Shown one piece after another: positions 1-7,724 of a stretch of 64,000 bases of DNA. Source of the DNA: Bacteroidaceae bacterium (GTDB taxonomy: Bacteria > Bacteroidota > Bacteroidia > Bacteroidales > Bacteroidaceae). The notes below the pieces were generated by a model. The model was not told the DNA's origin, did no database searches, and saw nothing but the letters and a program-made list of their open reading frames with translations. The position numbers and the translations under genes were made by a program. Within the stretch, counting starts at the first letter, position 1. Each line of letters opens with the position of its first letter. The stretch spans positions 1 through 64,000 of the forward strand of contig JAGCFO010000015.1 of NCBI GenBank assembly GCA_017650105.1, written 5' to 3'.

Positions 1-115
1 CTCTCTGGGCTATGTTGCCCGCCTGTCGCGCCAGGCGCATGGGCAGCTGCGAGAGCTGTTCTTCGTCGATGGGCACGCTATTTCGGCCGTATGAAGCCGT
101 TCGACACCTTTCCAT
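1..115 (-). CDS. Partial CDS, N-terminal end only, unidentified
   Basis: A minus-strand frame starts at an ATG at 115-113 and stays open to the window edge, giving about 38 residues. A TAG lies in frame two codons upstream of the ATG, so the start is well bounded. The N-terminus begins MERCRTASYGRN and continues with SQLPMRLARQAGNIAQR. I do not recognise the family. The alternative is a chance frame, since it is short, but the composition looks coding and its direction makes it divergent from the next gene. Confidence 0.35.
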   Translation of the reverse strand, partial: MERCRTASYGRNSVPIDEEQLSQLPMRLARQAGNIAQR

Positions 116-407
116 ACACTATCTCACGATGTAAAAGAGCGAAGAAAAAGAAGCGTTTTCACCTTATCTCTTATCAGCTACGAAGGTACGACATTTTTCC
201 CGTTTGTGCAAGCAAAAACGGAGATTTTTTTCCACATTTTTTCCTCCTTGTGCCTATCCCTCTGGAGGAGAGAATGTTGGCGGAACGGGGGTCAAAGGCG
301 TCGGACCTTCAATGCTTCAACCCATTTCTTCTCCCCGGCGGCCTCGTGGAGAAGCTTGTGAGACAAAAAGTCGCGCGATAATCTTTTTTTAAAAAAACGG
401 CAAATAA
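116..407. other. Intergenic region without a supported gene
   Basis: This is the left part of a 373-bp gap between two divergent genes. A plus-strand frame at 91-381 is open, but it is rich in Lys, Arg, Phe and Pro, shows no domain and overlaps the minus-strand start. I see no RNA gene or repeat here. The DNA becomes A-rich toward the promoter at 408-439. Confidence 0.4.
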
Positions 408-439
408 TTTGGAGAAAAAGAAAAAAAACGTTAACTTTG
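408..439 (+). promoter_or_regulatory. Bacteroidota-type promoter of the dockerin-like protein gene
   Basis: TTTG at 408-411 and TAACTTTG at 432-439 are separated by 20 bp. This matches the Bacteroidota sigma-ABfr pattern TTTG-N19/20-TAnnTTTG. The start codon at 489 leaves a leader of about 40 nt. Confidence 0.7.
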
Positions 440-488
440 TATCACAAAAACCAATCTTAGCTACTAATCACAAAAAATCTATAAAACT

Positions 489-2888
489 ATGAGACGTATC
501 AAACAATTCTTTCTTCTTGTCTGCCTTCTTGCGGCAGGAACGCAGGGCGCGTGGGCAGAATCGGGTTACAGACTTGAAAAAGAGGCTGTTGCTGTTGGGA
601 ACCTGACTTTTGACTTGTATGAGTGGATTGAAGATGGAGTGAGTGATGACAATAATACTTTTGCCGTGCTCAAGGGCATTTCGGGAACCGCCGAAGAAGT
701 TGTCATCCCCAATACCATCAGAGACGGTTCATTAAAAGTCCCAGTAAAAAATATTAACGGCACCATCTCAAACTCCTATGTTAAAAAGATTACTTTTAAA
801 ACGCTAATATCTTTTAAAGGCTCTTATACTAAATATAATGATTCTAGTTATATTGGTTGGTATTTTGAAGGCAGTCTCAACTGTCCGAGTTTGGAAACAT
901 TGGAGTTTTTGAATGGTTTCAATATAAGTACCACCTATTTCTCGCTCCTCCCCCTGCAATGCGATAACCTGACGACTATTATCATTGGCGGAAGCCAAGA
1001 GCCCTCACTCAGCGGCAGCTGGAGCAAGTATTCGACATCAGATCCCTCCAACATCACAGCCTACGTGGCAGCCTGGTCGCAGGAGACGTGCAACGACATG
1101 CACACAAACGCCTCCGTGTGGAGCCAGTTCCATGCCGTGCTGCCCTACGAGGCCAATTCCGATTCGCCGACGGTGAACTTGACAATCACGGTGGATTGCA
1201 GAAACTATCCTCAGGGGGCACCTGTTGACTTAAACTCAATTTACTATAATTATAATGGAGAGAGTGTCTATGGCGGCCAATCACGCACTTTTGAGGTGGA
1301 AAGAGGCAGCACGGTTGACATTACCGCGTCTTCTTCAAACAACACCTATTCTGTATTTTGGAATAGTAAAACATATCTGAACGGAGTGTATAAGGAACAT
1401 AACGGCTCCTTCAGGGCTACCGATAACTTACAGAATGACCTTCTTATCTATGTGGAATGCGAGCCCGACTGCTACTTCGTGCGTGTGGCTAACCTGAGCG
1501 CTGCAGACACGCCGCACAGCCTCTACTGGAAAGACACTTCTAACCAGGTACACGAGATTGCTCCGCAGAGCTTATTCCTCGTGCCTGTGAAAAAGAACGG
1601 TAGTGGCCAGACCATCTATGCAATGGAAGACGATCACGACAACTACACGCTGCGTGGCTACTGGTACAACGGCGAGGACTATATGTCAAACGACGACCAG
1701 AGCCAGGGCGGCGTACATTATCAGGACGAACTGTGGCAAGGCGATGAGCACCGCCTTGAGTTCACCCTCCAGCCCACCGCCGACCTGCAGGACCGCCAGG
1801 TGCTGATAGGACTCATCGAAGGCAACCCCACCAGCGACAAGCTCACCATCAAGGCTACGCAGGGCGAAGGCGGAGCGATGGAGCTCCAGTATACCCTCGA
1901 TGGGGTAGAACAGTCAAATTGGTATCGCGATCCTCTCTCTGGAGGGGAGTTGCTTGCCAACGTCGACAAGTCGAAACTGGGCAACAACTTCAAGCTGAGA
2001 GTCGTCCCCGAAATTGGCAGGGAGCTCCTCGGAATCTACCTGAACGATTTGTTCCGTGCTGCCTCCGACGCCAATTCGACATCGGGCGACACCCTGACGT
2101 ACTACCTGGGCAACGTGAAGGCGGGGTATGATGTCTATAGCATCAGCGTCGTCTATAAGGACGTGGTCGATTTCTCCATGCGCAAGATTCATGTGAAGAG
2201 TTCAGGCACGCCTTTAGGGTTCTCTCAAATGCGATTGATTGATATGAACACCAAAGAATATATTTGCCAATATGTTCCAAGCAATCTCCCGACCGATTTC
2301 TCTGTGGAACTGCCTATGGGTACGAAATATAGAATAATGTTCTTTAACAAAACAGATGCATTCAGCCTGAAGAGCATGTGGGTCAACGGCCAAGATATTT
2401 TAGACATGACCGCCACTTACACTATCGGAAACTTCGACGACGAGATTTTGTTTGATTTCTTTGTAGATCCAAAAGTCTGCTCCTTCGCCTCCAACGCCAC
2501 TATCAAGTTGAGTAAAATAAATGCAGATGGCACCGAAGAAGACTTTAGCGGAGACAACAACTGGTCATGCCGACAGCTTGGATACGGCGAGGGCTTGAAG
2601 ATTAAGTTCATTCCCGACACTCCCGGGAGCCAGATGACAAAGTTGGTATACAACACCATGGTTCTTGACGTCGCAACCAACGACCACCTGACACAGAATG
2701 CCGACGGCAGCTATACCTTCACGATGACGGCAGATGAGTTGTTAGCCGACAACTACGACGAAACAACCATTCGAATATTCGCCGCATTCGAGGGCGCCTC
2801 GTCAGGTCAGACGTACGACGTGAACGGCGACGGCGAGATTAACGTCTCCGACGTCACTTCGCTGGTGAACAAGATTCTGCACCCGTAA
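489..2888 (+). CDS. Secreted protein with C-terminal dockerin-like repeat
   Basis: The 799-residue product starts with a clear signal peptide (MRRIKQFFLLVCLLAAG, cleavage near residue 23). Residues about 70-170 contain leucine-containing strands with cysteines that loosely resemble BspA-type leucine-rich repeats, but I cannot confirm this. The middle is beta-rich, with many aromatic and Asp/Asn residues, like a surface or carbohydrate-contacting protein. The last about 22 residues (DVNGDGEINVSDVTSLVNKI) form one dockerin type I-like calcium-binding repeat, seen at the C-terminus of many secreted Prevotella proteins. No catalytic domain is recognisable. The gene stands alone behind its own promoter. 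Its function is unknown; adhesion or polysaccharide binding is an inference. Confidence 0.75.
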   Translation: MRRIKQFFLLVCLLAAGTQGAWAESGYRLEKEAVAVGNLTFDLYEWIEDGVSDDNNTFAVLKGISGTAEEVVIPNTIRDGSLKVPVKNINGTISNSYVKKITFKTLISFKGSYTKYNDSSYIGWYFEGSLNCPSLETLEFLNGFNISTTYFSLLPLQCDNLTTIIIGGSQEPSLSGSWSKYSTSDPSNITAYVAAWSQETCNDMHTNASVWSQFHAVLPYEANSDSPTVNLTITVDCRNYPQGAPVDLNSIYYNYNGESVYGGQSRTFEVERGSTVDITASSSNNTYSVFWNSKTYLNGVYKEHNGSFRATDNLQNDLLIYVECEPDCYFVRVANLSAADTPHSLYWKDTSNQVHEIAPQSLFLVPVKKNGSGQTIYAMEDDHDNYTLRGYWYNGEDYMSNDDQSQGGVHYQDELWQGDEHRLEFTLQPTADLQDRQVLIGLIEGNPTSDKLTIKATQGEGGAMELQYTLDGVEQSNWYRDPLSGGELLANVDKSKLGNNFKLRVVPEIGRELLGIYLNDLFRAASDANSTSGDTLTYYLGNVKAGYDVYSISVVYKDVVDFSMRKIHVKSSGTPLGFSQMRLIDMNTKEYICQYVPSNLPTDFSVELPMGTKYRIMFFNKTDAFSLKSMWVNGQDILDMTATYTIGNFDDEILFDFFVDPKVCSFASNATIKLSKINADGTEEDFSGDNNWSCRQLGYGEGLKIKFIPDTPGSQMTKLVYNTMVLDVATNDHLTQNADGSYTFTMTADELLADNYDETTIRIFAAFEGASSGQTYDVNGDGEINVSDVTSLVNKILHP

Positions 2889-2890
2889 GA

Positions 2891-2910
2891 GCGCAAGGCA
2901 AGCCTTGCGC
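2891..2910. other. Perfect hairpin just after the stop codon
   Basis: GCGCAAGGC, AA, GCCTTGCGC form a perfect 9-bp stem with a 2-nt loop, three bases after the stop of the preceding gene. No T-run follows, so it may be a transcript-end stabiliser or a weak terminator. Confidence 0.45.
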
Positions 2911-2950
2911 GATACGCCAGATGATCAGATGCCTTCGGAGATACGCCAGA

Positions 2951-3006
2951 TTATCAAGTAATCAAATAATCGAATAATCAGATAATCAGGTAATCAAATT
3001 ATCAGA
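2951..3006. repeat. 8-bp tandem array, left arm (TAATCAnn units)
   Basis: Seven consecutive 8-bp units vary around TAATCAGA, including TTATCAAG, TAATCAAA, TAATCGAA, TAATCAGA and TAATCAGG. They are the reverse complement of the TCTGATTA array at 3202-3241, so the two arrays form an inverted pair about 200 bp apart. Confidence 0.7.
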
Positions 3007-3201
3007 TAAGGGCGCAAGCGCAGGCAGACAAACTATAAAGAGAGAGAGGGACTCCCGCATGGGGAATCTCACTCTCATTAATTATCAGCGCTTAGCTCTA
3101 ATCAATATTTGATTATCTGATAAATCCACTTCGTGGCCTTTCCTCCTTCTCGCCAGGCAGGGCTCAAGTAAACTTGGCTCTGCTCTTGCTTCGTTAGTCG
3201 G

Positions 3202-3241
3202 TTATCTGATTATCTGATTATTTGATTATCTGATTATCTCA
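3202..3241. repeat. 8-bp tandem array, right arm (TTATCTGA units)
   Basis: Five consecutive 8-bp units of TTATCTGA, one reading TTATTTGA and the last TTATCTCA. The last unit overlaps the stop codon of the minus-strand gene at 3239-3241. A further isolated match (TTGATTATCTGATAA) lies near 3109-3123. The array is inverted relative to 2951-3006. Confidence 0.7.
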
Positions 3242-3790
3242 TTGAGCGTTGGGGTGCATCTTCATGAAGATTTTCAGGTTTGTGAGCACAGACTTAACGG
3301 CCCCCTTACGTAGGTAGGTCTGTGTGGAGTACTTCTCGTTTTCCTGCGTGAACACCAGGCGTTTGCCGAAGAGGCGCTTCTGCACGACAGCTACAGCAGG
3401 GCGCTGCTCGGTCTGCAGCGTGTTGACGACACCGATGCGTGCGGGGAACTCGCGTGTGGTGCCAGCCTCATAGTTGAAGAATTCGATGAGCGACTGGAGA
3501 TTCTCCTTCACCTCGTCGAGGGTGGTGCCCATGTAGAGGCAGGTCTCCCTTATCTGGTCGAAGACGATGAAGGTGCCGGGAATGGCGCTGGCGGGCCCGA
3601 GGCTGAGGTAGTAGCCGAAAGTGCCGTCTTTGTCCTCGAAGGAGAAGAGCTGGTACTGCGATTCGTTGAAGTCGGTGGTGACAATTTCCCAGCGTACACC
3701 GGGATGACCGTGTGTGGAAACAAGGTTTTTCTGAGCAAAAAGGGTAGTGGCGCAGATGAGTGCGGCACAGCAGATGAGTAGTCGTTTCAT
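3239..3790 (-). CDS. Secreted hypothetical protein, 183 aa
   Basis: The product has a typical signal peptide (MKRLLICCAALICATTLFAQ) and a mature part of about 163 residues, without lipobox or membrane segment, so it is probably periplasmic or exported. The mature part alternates beta-type stretches (YQLFSFEDKDGTFGYYLSL) with a basic C-terminal third. I do not recognise a family. It is the last gene before an inverted repeat array and is separated from the upstream HerA-like gene by 129 bp with a hairpin, so it is probably its own unit. Confidence 0.65.
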   Translation of the reverse strand: MKRLLICCAALICATTLFAQKNLVSTHGHPGVRWEIVTTDFNESQYQLFSFEDKDGTFGYYLSLGPASAIPGTFIVFDQIRETCLYMGTTLDEVKENLQSLIEFFNYEAGTTREFPARIGVVNTLQTEQRPAVAVVQKRLFGKRLVFTQENEKYSTQTYLRKGAVKSVLTNLKIFMKMHPNAQ

Positions 3791-3848
3791 TTTGTCAATC
3801 TGATGATTATATGTTAATAGTTAATTGTTCTCGTTTGGTGGTATAATG

Positions 3849-3889
3849 AAACGGAAGTCATCAGCATCGCGGGCTCTCAACTTCCGTTT
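3849..3889 (-). terminator. Hairpin, possible terminator of the HerA-like gene
   Basis: AAACGGAAGT at 3849-3858 and ACTTCCGTTT at 3880-3889 are perfect 10-bp inverted repeats around a 21-nt loop. They lie about 30 bp after the stop of the gene ending at 3920. The T-run is short (TTTCATT on the minus strand), so termination strength is uncertain. Confidence 0.45.
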
Positions 3890-3919
3890 CTAGGGAGGGG
3901 ATGATTCTGTGCGGAGCCT

Positions 3920-5527
3920 TTACTTGAGTATGGTTCCGAGAATGGAGCGGAGTATCTGGCGCGTTGCCGAGCTGGCAGCATTGCCGGCAGCCGTAGCAGC
4001 AGCACCTTTAACGCTACCGCTCTTCGACTTACCCTTGACGGCCTTCTTCACTTCTTTTCCGATGGCGCTTCCCACGCTGGCTGTGACGGCTGTGACGACA
4101 GCCCCAGCCACTACCTGGCCAACGCCCTTCTCGCCCTTTCGGCCTGAGGCTTTGGTTGCCACCTTTCCCGTGCGCGACTTCTTCTCCTCCTCTTTCTGGG
4201 CAAGTTCGCGCGCTGCCTTCTCCTCAGCCTCCTTAGCTGCTGCCTCGCTCTCGGCGAGGAGCACCTCGAAGGCACTCTCGCGGTCAATCATCTTATCGTA
4301 CTTGCCGTAGATGCGGCTGCGGTTGATGATGAGCTCGCGCTCGGAGTCGCTGATGGCACCTATCTGGCTGAGGGGGAAGAGAATTTTTGAGCGCTGTACC
4401 ATAGTGGGAGCGCCCTTCTCGTCGAGGAAGGAGACGAGAGCTTCACCCGTTGCCAGCTCGGTGATGGCCTGTGCGGTGTCGAAGGCAGGGTTAGCGCGGA
4501 AGGTCTCAGCTGCTACGCGCACAGCCTTCTGATCGCGCGGAGTGTAGGCGCGTAGGGCGTGCTGCACGCGGTTGCCCAGCTGACCGAGAACGGTTTCGGG
4601 TATGTCGGTGGGGTTCTGGGTAACGAAATAGACGCCTACGCCCTTGCTTCGGATGAGGCGCACTACCTGCTCAATCTTCTCGAGGAGCGCCTTGGCGGTG
4701 TCGGTGAAGAGCATGTGGGCTTCGTCGAAGAAGAATACCAGCTTGGGGAGGTCCATGTCGCCCACCTCGGGCAGCTGCACGTAGAGCTCGGAGAGGAGCC
4801 AGAGGAGGAAGGTGCTGTAGAGCTTGGGGTTGAGCATGAGCTTATCGGCAGCCAGCACGCTCATCACACCCTTCCCGCCCTCAACGGCAAGGAGGTCGAA
4901 TATATCGAACGAAGGCTCGCCGAAGAAGAGATTGGCTCCCTGCTCCTCGAGGACGAGGAGTGCACGCTGGATGGCTCCCACGCTCATGGGTGAAACGGTG
5001 CCGTAGGTGGTGGTGTACTCCTTAGCGTGCTCGCTCACGTAGTTGAGCATAGAGCGGAGGTCCTTGATGTCGAGCAGCAGCAATCCACGCTCGTCGGCAA
5101 TACGGAATACGATGTTGAGCACTCCTGTCTGCGTCTCGTTGAGGCTCATGAGTCGTGCGAGGAGCTGCGGTCCCATGTTGCTGATGGTGGTGCGCATGGG
5201 GTGTCCCTGCTCGCCGAAGACATCATAGAACCGTACGGGGCAGCCTGCAAACTGGGGATTCTCAATGCCGAACTCGGGCATGCGCTTCTCGATGAAGCTG
5301 CTGAGCTTGCCCGCCTGGCTGATGCCGCTGAGGTCGCCCTTCATGTCGGCCATGAAGCAGGGGACGCCTGCCTGGCAAAACGTTTCGGCCATTACCTGGA
5401 GGGTGACGGTCTTTCCTGTACCTGTGGCTCCGGCGACGAGTCCGTGACGGTTTGCCATCTTGCCGCAGAGGTTGAGCGGGCCTTCCTCGCAATGGGCAAT
5501 GTAGAGTTTGTTGTCTTGGGTTAACAT
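3920..5527 (-). CDS. HerA-like P-loop ATPase (DUF853, YjgR-like)
   Basis: The 535-residue protein belongs to the HerA/FtsK-type ATPases of the DUF853 group (E. coli YjgR family). The Walker A motif GATGTGKT is at residues 33-40, and the Walker B stretch LVFFFDEAH ends at 271. An arginine-finger-type segment ([24 protein letters not shown]) follows. The last about 110 residues are Lys/Ala/Glu-rich with a coiled-coil character and then small residues (Ala/Gly/Val). There is no signal peptide, so it is cytoplasmic. The biological role of this family is poorly known. The gene begins 24 bp after rmlB and is probably co-transcribed with rmlA-rmlB. Confidence 0.88.
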   Translation of the reverse strand: MLTQDNKLYIAHCEEGPLNLCGKMANRHGLVAGATGTGKTVTLQVMAETFCQAGVPCFMADMKGDLSGISQAGKLSSFIEKRMPEFGIENPQFAGCPVRFYDVFGEQGHPMRTTISNMGPQLLARLMSLNETQTGVLNIVFRIADERGLLLLDIKDLRSMLNYVSEHAKEYTTTYGTVSPMSVGAIQRALLVLEEQGANLFFGEPSFDIFDLLAVEGGKGVMSVLAADKLMLNPKLYSTFLLWLLSELYVQLPEVGDMDLPKLVFFFDEAHMLFTDTAKALLEKIEQVVRLIRSKGVGVYFVTQNPTDIPETVLGQLGNRVQHALRAYTPRDQKAVRVAAETFRANPAFDTAQAITELATGEALVSFLDEKGAPTMVQRSKILFPLSQIGAISDSERELIINRSRIYGKYDKMIDRESAFEVLLAESEAAAKEAEEKAARELAQKEEEKKSRTGKVATKASGRKGEKGVGQVVAGAVVTAVTASVGSAIGKEVKKAVKGKSKSGSVKGAAATAAGNAASSATRQILRSILGTILK

Positions 5528-5551
5528 ATTCGGTGATTTGTTATTTGGTTT

Positions 5552-6688
5552 TTATCTGTTGGCGTACATCTGCTCGTAATAGCGCTGATAGTCGCCTGAG
5601 GTGACGTTGTCGAGCCAGGCCTGGTTGTCGAGATACCAGCGTACGGTCTTCTCTATGCCCTCCTCGAACTGCAGAGAGGGCTCCCATCCGAGCTCGCGCT
5701 GCAGCTTGGTGCTGTCGATAGCGTAGCGCAAATCGTGCCCTGCTCGGTCGGTGACGTAGGTGATGAGGTCCATGTCGGCATCCTCGGGGCGTCCGAGCAG
5801 ACGGTCGACGGTGCGTATGAGGAGACGTATGATGTCGATATTCTTCCACTCGTTGAACCCTCCGATGTTGTAGGTCTCGCCGTCGTTGCCCTCGTGGAAG
5901 ATGAGGTCGATGGCACGTGCGTGGTCCTCAACGTAGAGCCAGTCGCGCACGTTCTCGCCCTTACCATAGACGGGGAGGGGCTTGCGGTGACGTATGTTGT
6001 TGACGAAAAGGGGTATAAGCTTCTCGGGGAACTGATAGGGCCCGTAGTTGTTGGAGCAGTTGGTGACGACGGTAGGGAGTCCGTAGGTGTCGTGAAAGGC
6101 ACGCACGAAATGGTCTGACGATGCCTTCGCAGCGCTGTAAGGGCTGTGGGGCTGATACTTGAGGTCTTCGGTGAAGAAAGTGTCGCCGTATGCCAAATGG
6201 TGCTTGCCGCTCGAGGCCTTCGTGGAGAAGGGGGGCTCCGTGCCTTCGGGCTTCGTCATCTCAAGGGCACCGTACACCTCGTCGGTGGAGATGTGGTAGA
6301 AGCGCTTTCCCTCGTACTTCTCGGGCAATGCCTCCCAGCAGAGTTTGGCGGCTTGCAGCATCGAGAGGGTACCCATCACGTTGGTACGGGCAAACGTGAA
6401 GGGGTCTTTGATGGAGCGGTCGACGTGACTTTCGGCAGCCAGGTGTATGATGCCGTCAACATGTTCGCGCTGCATGAGGGAGTAGATAGTGTCGAAGTCG
6501 CAGATGTCGGCCTTCACAAAAGTGTAGTTGGGCTTGTCCTCGATATCTTTGAGGTTGGCTAGGTTGCCGGCATAAGTGAGCTTATCGACGTTGATGATGT
6601 GATAGTCGGGGTATTTGTTGACGAAGAGCCTTACTACGTGGCTTCCGATAAAGCCGGCTCCGCCTGTGATGATGATGGTGCGTTTCAT
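5552..6688 (-). CDS. rmlB: dTDP-glucose 4,6-dehydratase
   Basis: This extended SDR enzyme converts dTDP-glucose to dTDP-4-keto-6-deoxyglucose in the dTDP-L-rhamnose pathway. The NAD-binding motif TGGAGFIGSHVVR is at residues 8-20. The Thr/Asp-Glu catalytic segment (HISTDEVYG) and the YxxxK motif (YSAAK) are present. Length 378 is a little over the family norm because of an insertion around ALEMTKPEGTEPPFSTKASS. It lies 9 bp after rmlA in the same direction. rmlC and rmlD are not in the window, so rhamnose synthesis must be completed elsewhere. Confidence 0.95.
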   Translation of the reverse strand: MKRTIIITGGAGFIGSHVVRLFVNKYPDYHIINVDKLTYAGNLANLKDIEDKPNYTFVKADICDFDTIYSLMQREHVDGIIHLAAESHVDRSIKDPFTFARTNVMGTLSMLQAAKLCWEALPEKYEGKRFYHISTDEVYGALEMTKPEGTEPPFSTKASSGKHHLAYGDTFFTEDLKYQPHSPYSAAKASSDHFVRAFHDTYGLPTVVTNCSNNYGPYQFPEKLIPLFVNNIRHRKPLPVYGKGENVRDWLYVEDHARAIDLIFHEGNDGETYNIGGFNEWKNIDIIRLLIRTVDRLLGRPEDADMDLITYVTDRAGHDLRYAIDSTKLQRELGWEPSLQFEEGIEKTVRWYLDNQAWLDNVTSGDYQRYYEQMYANR

Positions 6689-6697
6689 ATACGGGGG

Positions 6698-7564
6698 TTA
6701 GAGTTTGGAAAGTTCAAGCAGGTATTGGCCATAGGATGTCTTCTTGAGGCGGTGTCCCAGCGTTGCCAGCTGCTGCGAGTCGATCCATCCGTTGCGCCAG
6801 GCAATCTCCTCGATGCAGCTGACGTAGAACCCCTGTCGCTTCTGGATGGTGGCTACGAAGTCGGAGGCGTCGAGCAGGCTGTCGCAGTTGCCCGTATCGA
6901 GCCAGGCGAAGCCGCGCCCGAAGACTTGCATGTGGAGCGTTCCCTCCTCAAGGTAGAGACGGTTGAGGTCGGTAATTTCGTACTCTCCGCGTGCGGAGGG
7001 TTTGAGGCGTAAGGCTTTCTCGGTTACCGTATTGTCGTAGAAGTAGAGTCCCGGAACGGCATAGTGGCTCTTGGGATGCTCGGGCTTCTCCTCCAGCGAG
7101 AGGACACGTCCTTCGGCATCCATCTCGGCAACACCATAGGCACGCGGGTCTTTCACATAGTAGCCGAAGATGCAGGCTCCCTTGTCAATAGCGGAAGCGC
7201 GCTTCAGCATAGCACTGAACCCCTGACCGTAGAAGACGTTGTCGCCCAAGATGAGGCATCCGGGCTCACCACCCAAGAAGTCGGCGCCCAGCACGAAAGC
7301 TTGCGCCAATCCGTTGGCGACTTCCTGTACCTTGTACTGGAAACGCATGCCCAGTTCCTCGCCCGTACCCAACAACTGCTCAAACATGGGCAGGTCGCGG
7401 GGGGTGCTGATGATGAGCACGTCGCGGATGCCGGCAAGCATGAGCACCGAGAGGGGGTAGTAGATCATGGGCTTGTCGTAGACAGGCATTATCTGTTTGC
7501 TGATAGCCTTCGAGAGAGGGAAGAGGCGGGTGGCGCATCCTCCGGCAAGTATGATACCTTTCAT
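6698..7564 (-). CDS. rmlA: Glucose-1-phosphate thymidylyltransferase
   Basis: This enzyme makes dTDP-glucose from dTTP and glucose 1-phosphate, the first step to dTDP-rhamnose. The N-terminal signature MKGIILAGGCATRLFPLSKA is the nucleotidyltransferase P-loop-like motif, with Gly-Cys-Ala where most homologues have Gly-Ser/Thr-Gly. KQIMPVYDKPMIYYPL, LILGDNVFYG and EYEITDLNRLYL are further family hallmarks. Length 288 is normal. It is the first gene of rmlA-rmlB-HerA-like, behind a TATCTTTG box at 7605-7598. Confidence 0.95.
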   Translation of the reverse strand: MKGIILAGGCATRLFPLSKAISKQIMPVYDKPMIYYPLSVLMLAGIRDVLIISTPRDLPMFEQLLGTGEELGMRFQYKVQEVANGLAQAFVLGADFLGGEPGCLILGDNVFYGQGFSAMLKRASAIDKGACIFGYYVKDPRAYGVAEMDAEGRVLSLEEKPEHPKSHYAVPGLYFYDNTVTEKALRLKPSARGEYEITDLNRLYLEEGTLHMQVFGRGFAWLDTGNCDSLLDASDFVATIQKRQGFYVSCIEEIAWRNGWIDSQQLATLGHRLKKTSYGQYLLELSKL

Positions 7565-7597
7565 GGCAGTTCTGTTTTATGAGGGTATATTGTTTGG

Positions 7598-7605
7598 CAA
7601 AGATA
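7598..7605 (-). promoter_or_regulatory. -7 promoter element of rmlA
   Basis: The minus strand reads TATCTTTG, a match to the Bacteroidota -7 box TAnnTTTG, 34 bp before the rmlA start. I see no clear TTTG at the -33 position. Confidence 0.5.
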
Positions 7606-7675
7606 GCGCTTTTTTTGATTATTCATGGTTGTTGGCGAAAAAAATGCGGGAGAAGAGGAAAGATTGTGGGCGTCA

Positions 7676-7707
7676 GTTGTGGATTTCAACCTTTTTGTCT
7701 ATATTTG
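7676..7707 (+). promoter_or_regulatory. Promoter of the pectin esterase/GH51 operon
   Basis: TATATTTG at 7700-7707 matches the -7 consensus. GTTG at 7676-7679 is a 3-of-4 match to the -33 box at 20-bp spacing. The position supports a start at 7725 and argues against the longer open frame from 7497, which would put the promoter inside the gene. Confidence 0.6.
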
Positions 7708-7724
7708 TGCCCAAATCAATATTT

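Noticed and set aside
91-381. Plus-strand 96-codon frame and a 62-codon frame at 204-392
   Set aside because: Composition is unlike a protein, no domain is visible, the frames overlap each other and a likelier minus-strand start, and the Bacteroidota promoter follows only at 408.
2891-2910. Canonical terminator after the dockerin-like gene
   Set aside because: The stem is perfect but no T-run follows, so it is listed only as a hairpin.
2951-3241. CRISPR array
   Set aside because: The units are 8 bp, contiguous, without spacers, and inverted across the gap; no cas gene is in the window.
4559-4993. Long plus-strand open frames over the HerA-like and rml genes
   Set aside because: These mirror the high-GC codon pattern of the minus-strand genes and show no family features.
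7497-7724. Upstream extension of the pectin esterase frame
   Set aside because: It would contain the rmlA 5' end and the promoter at 7676-7707, and the signal peptide begins at 7725.
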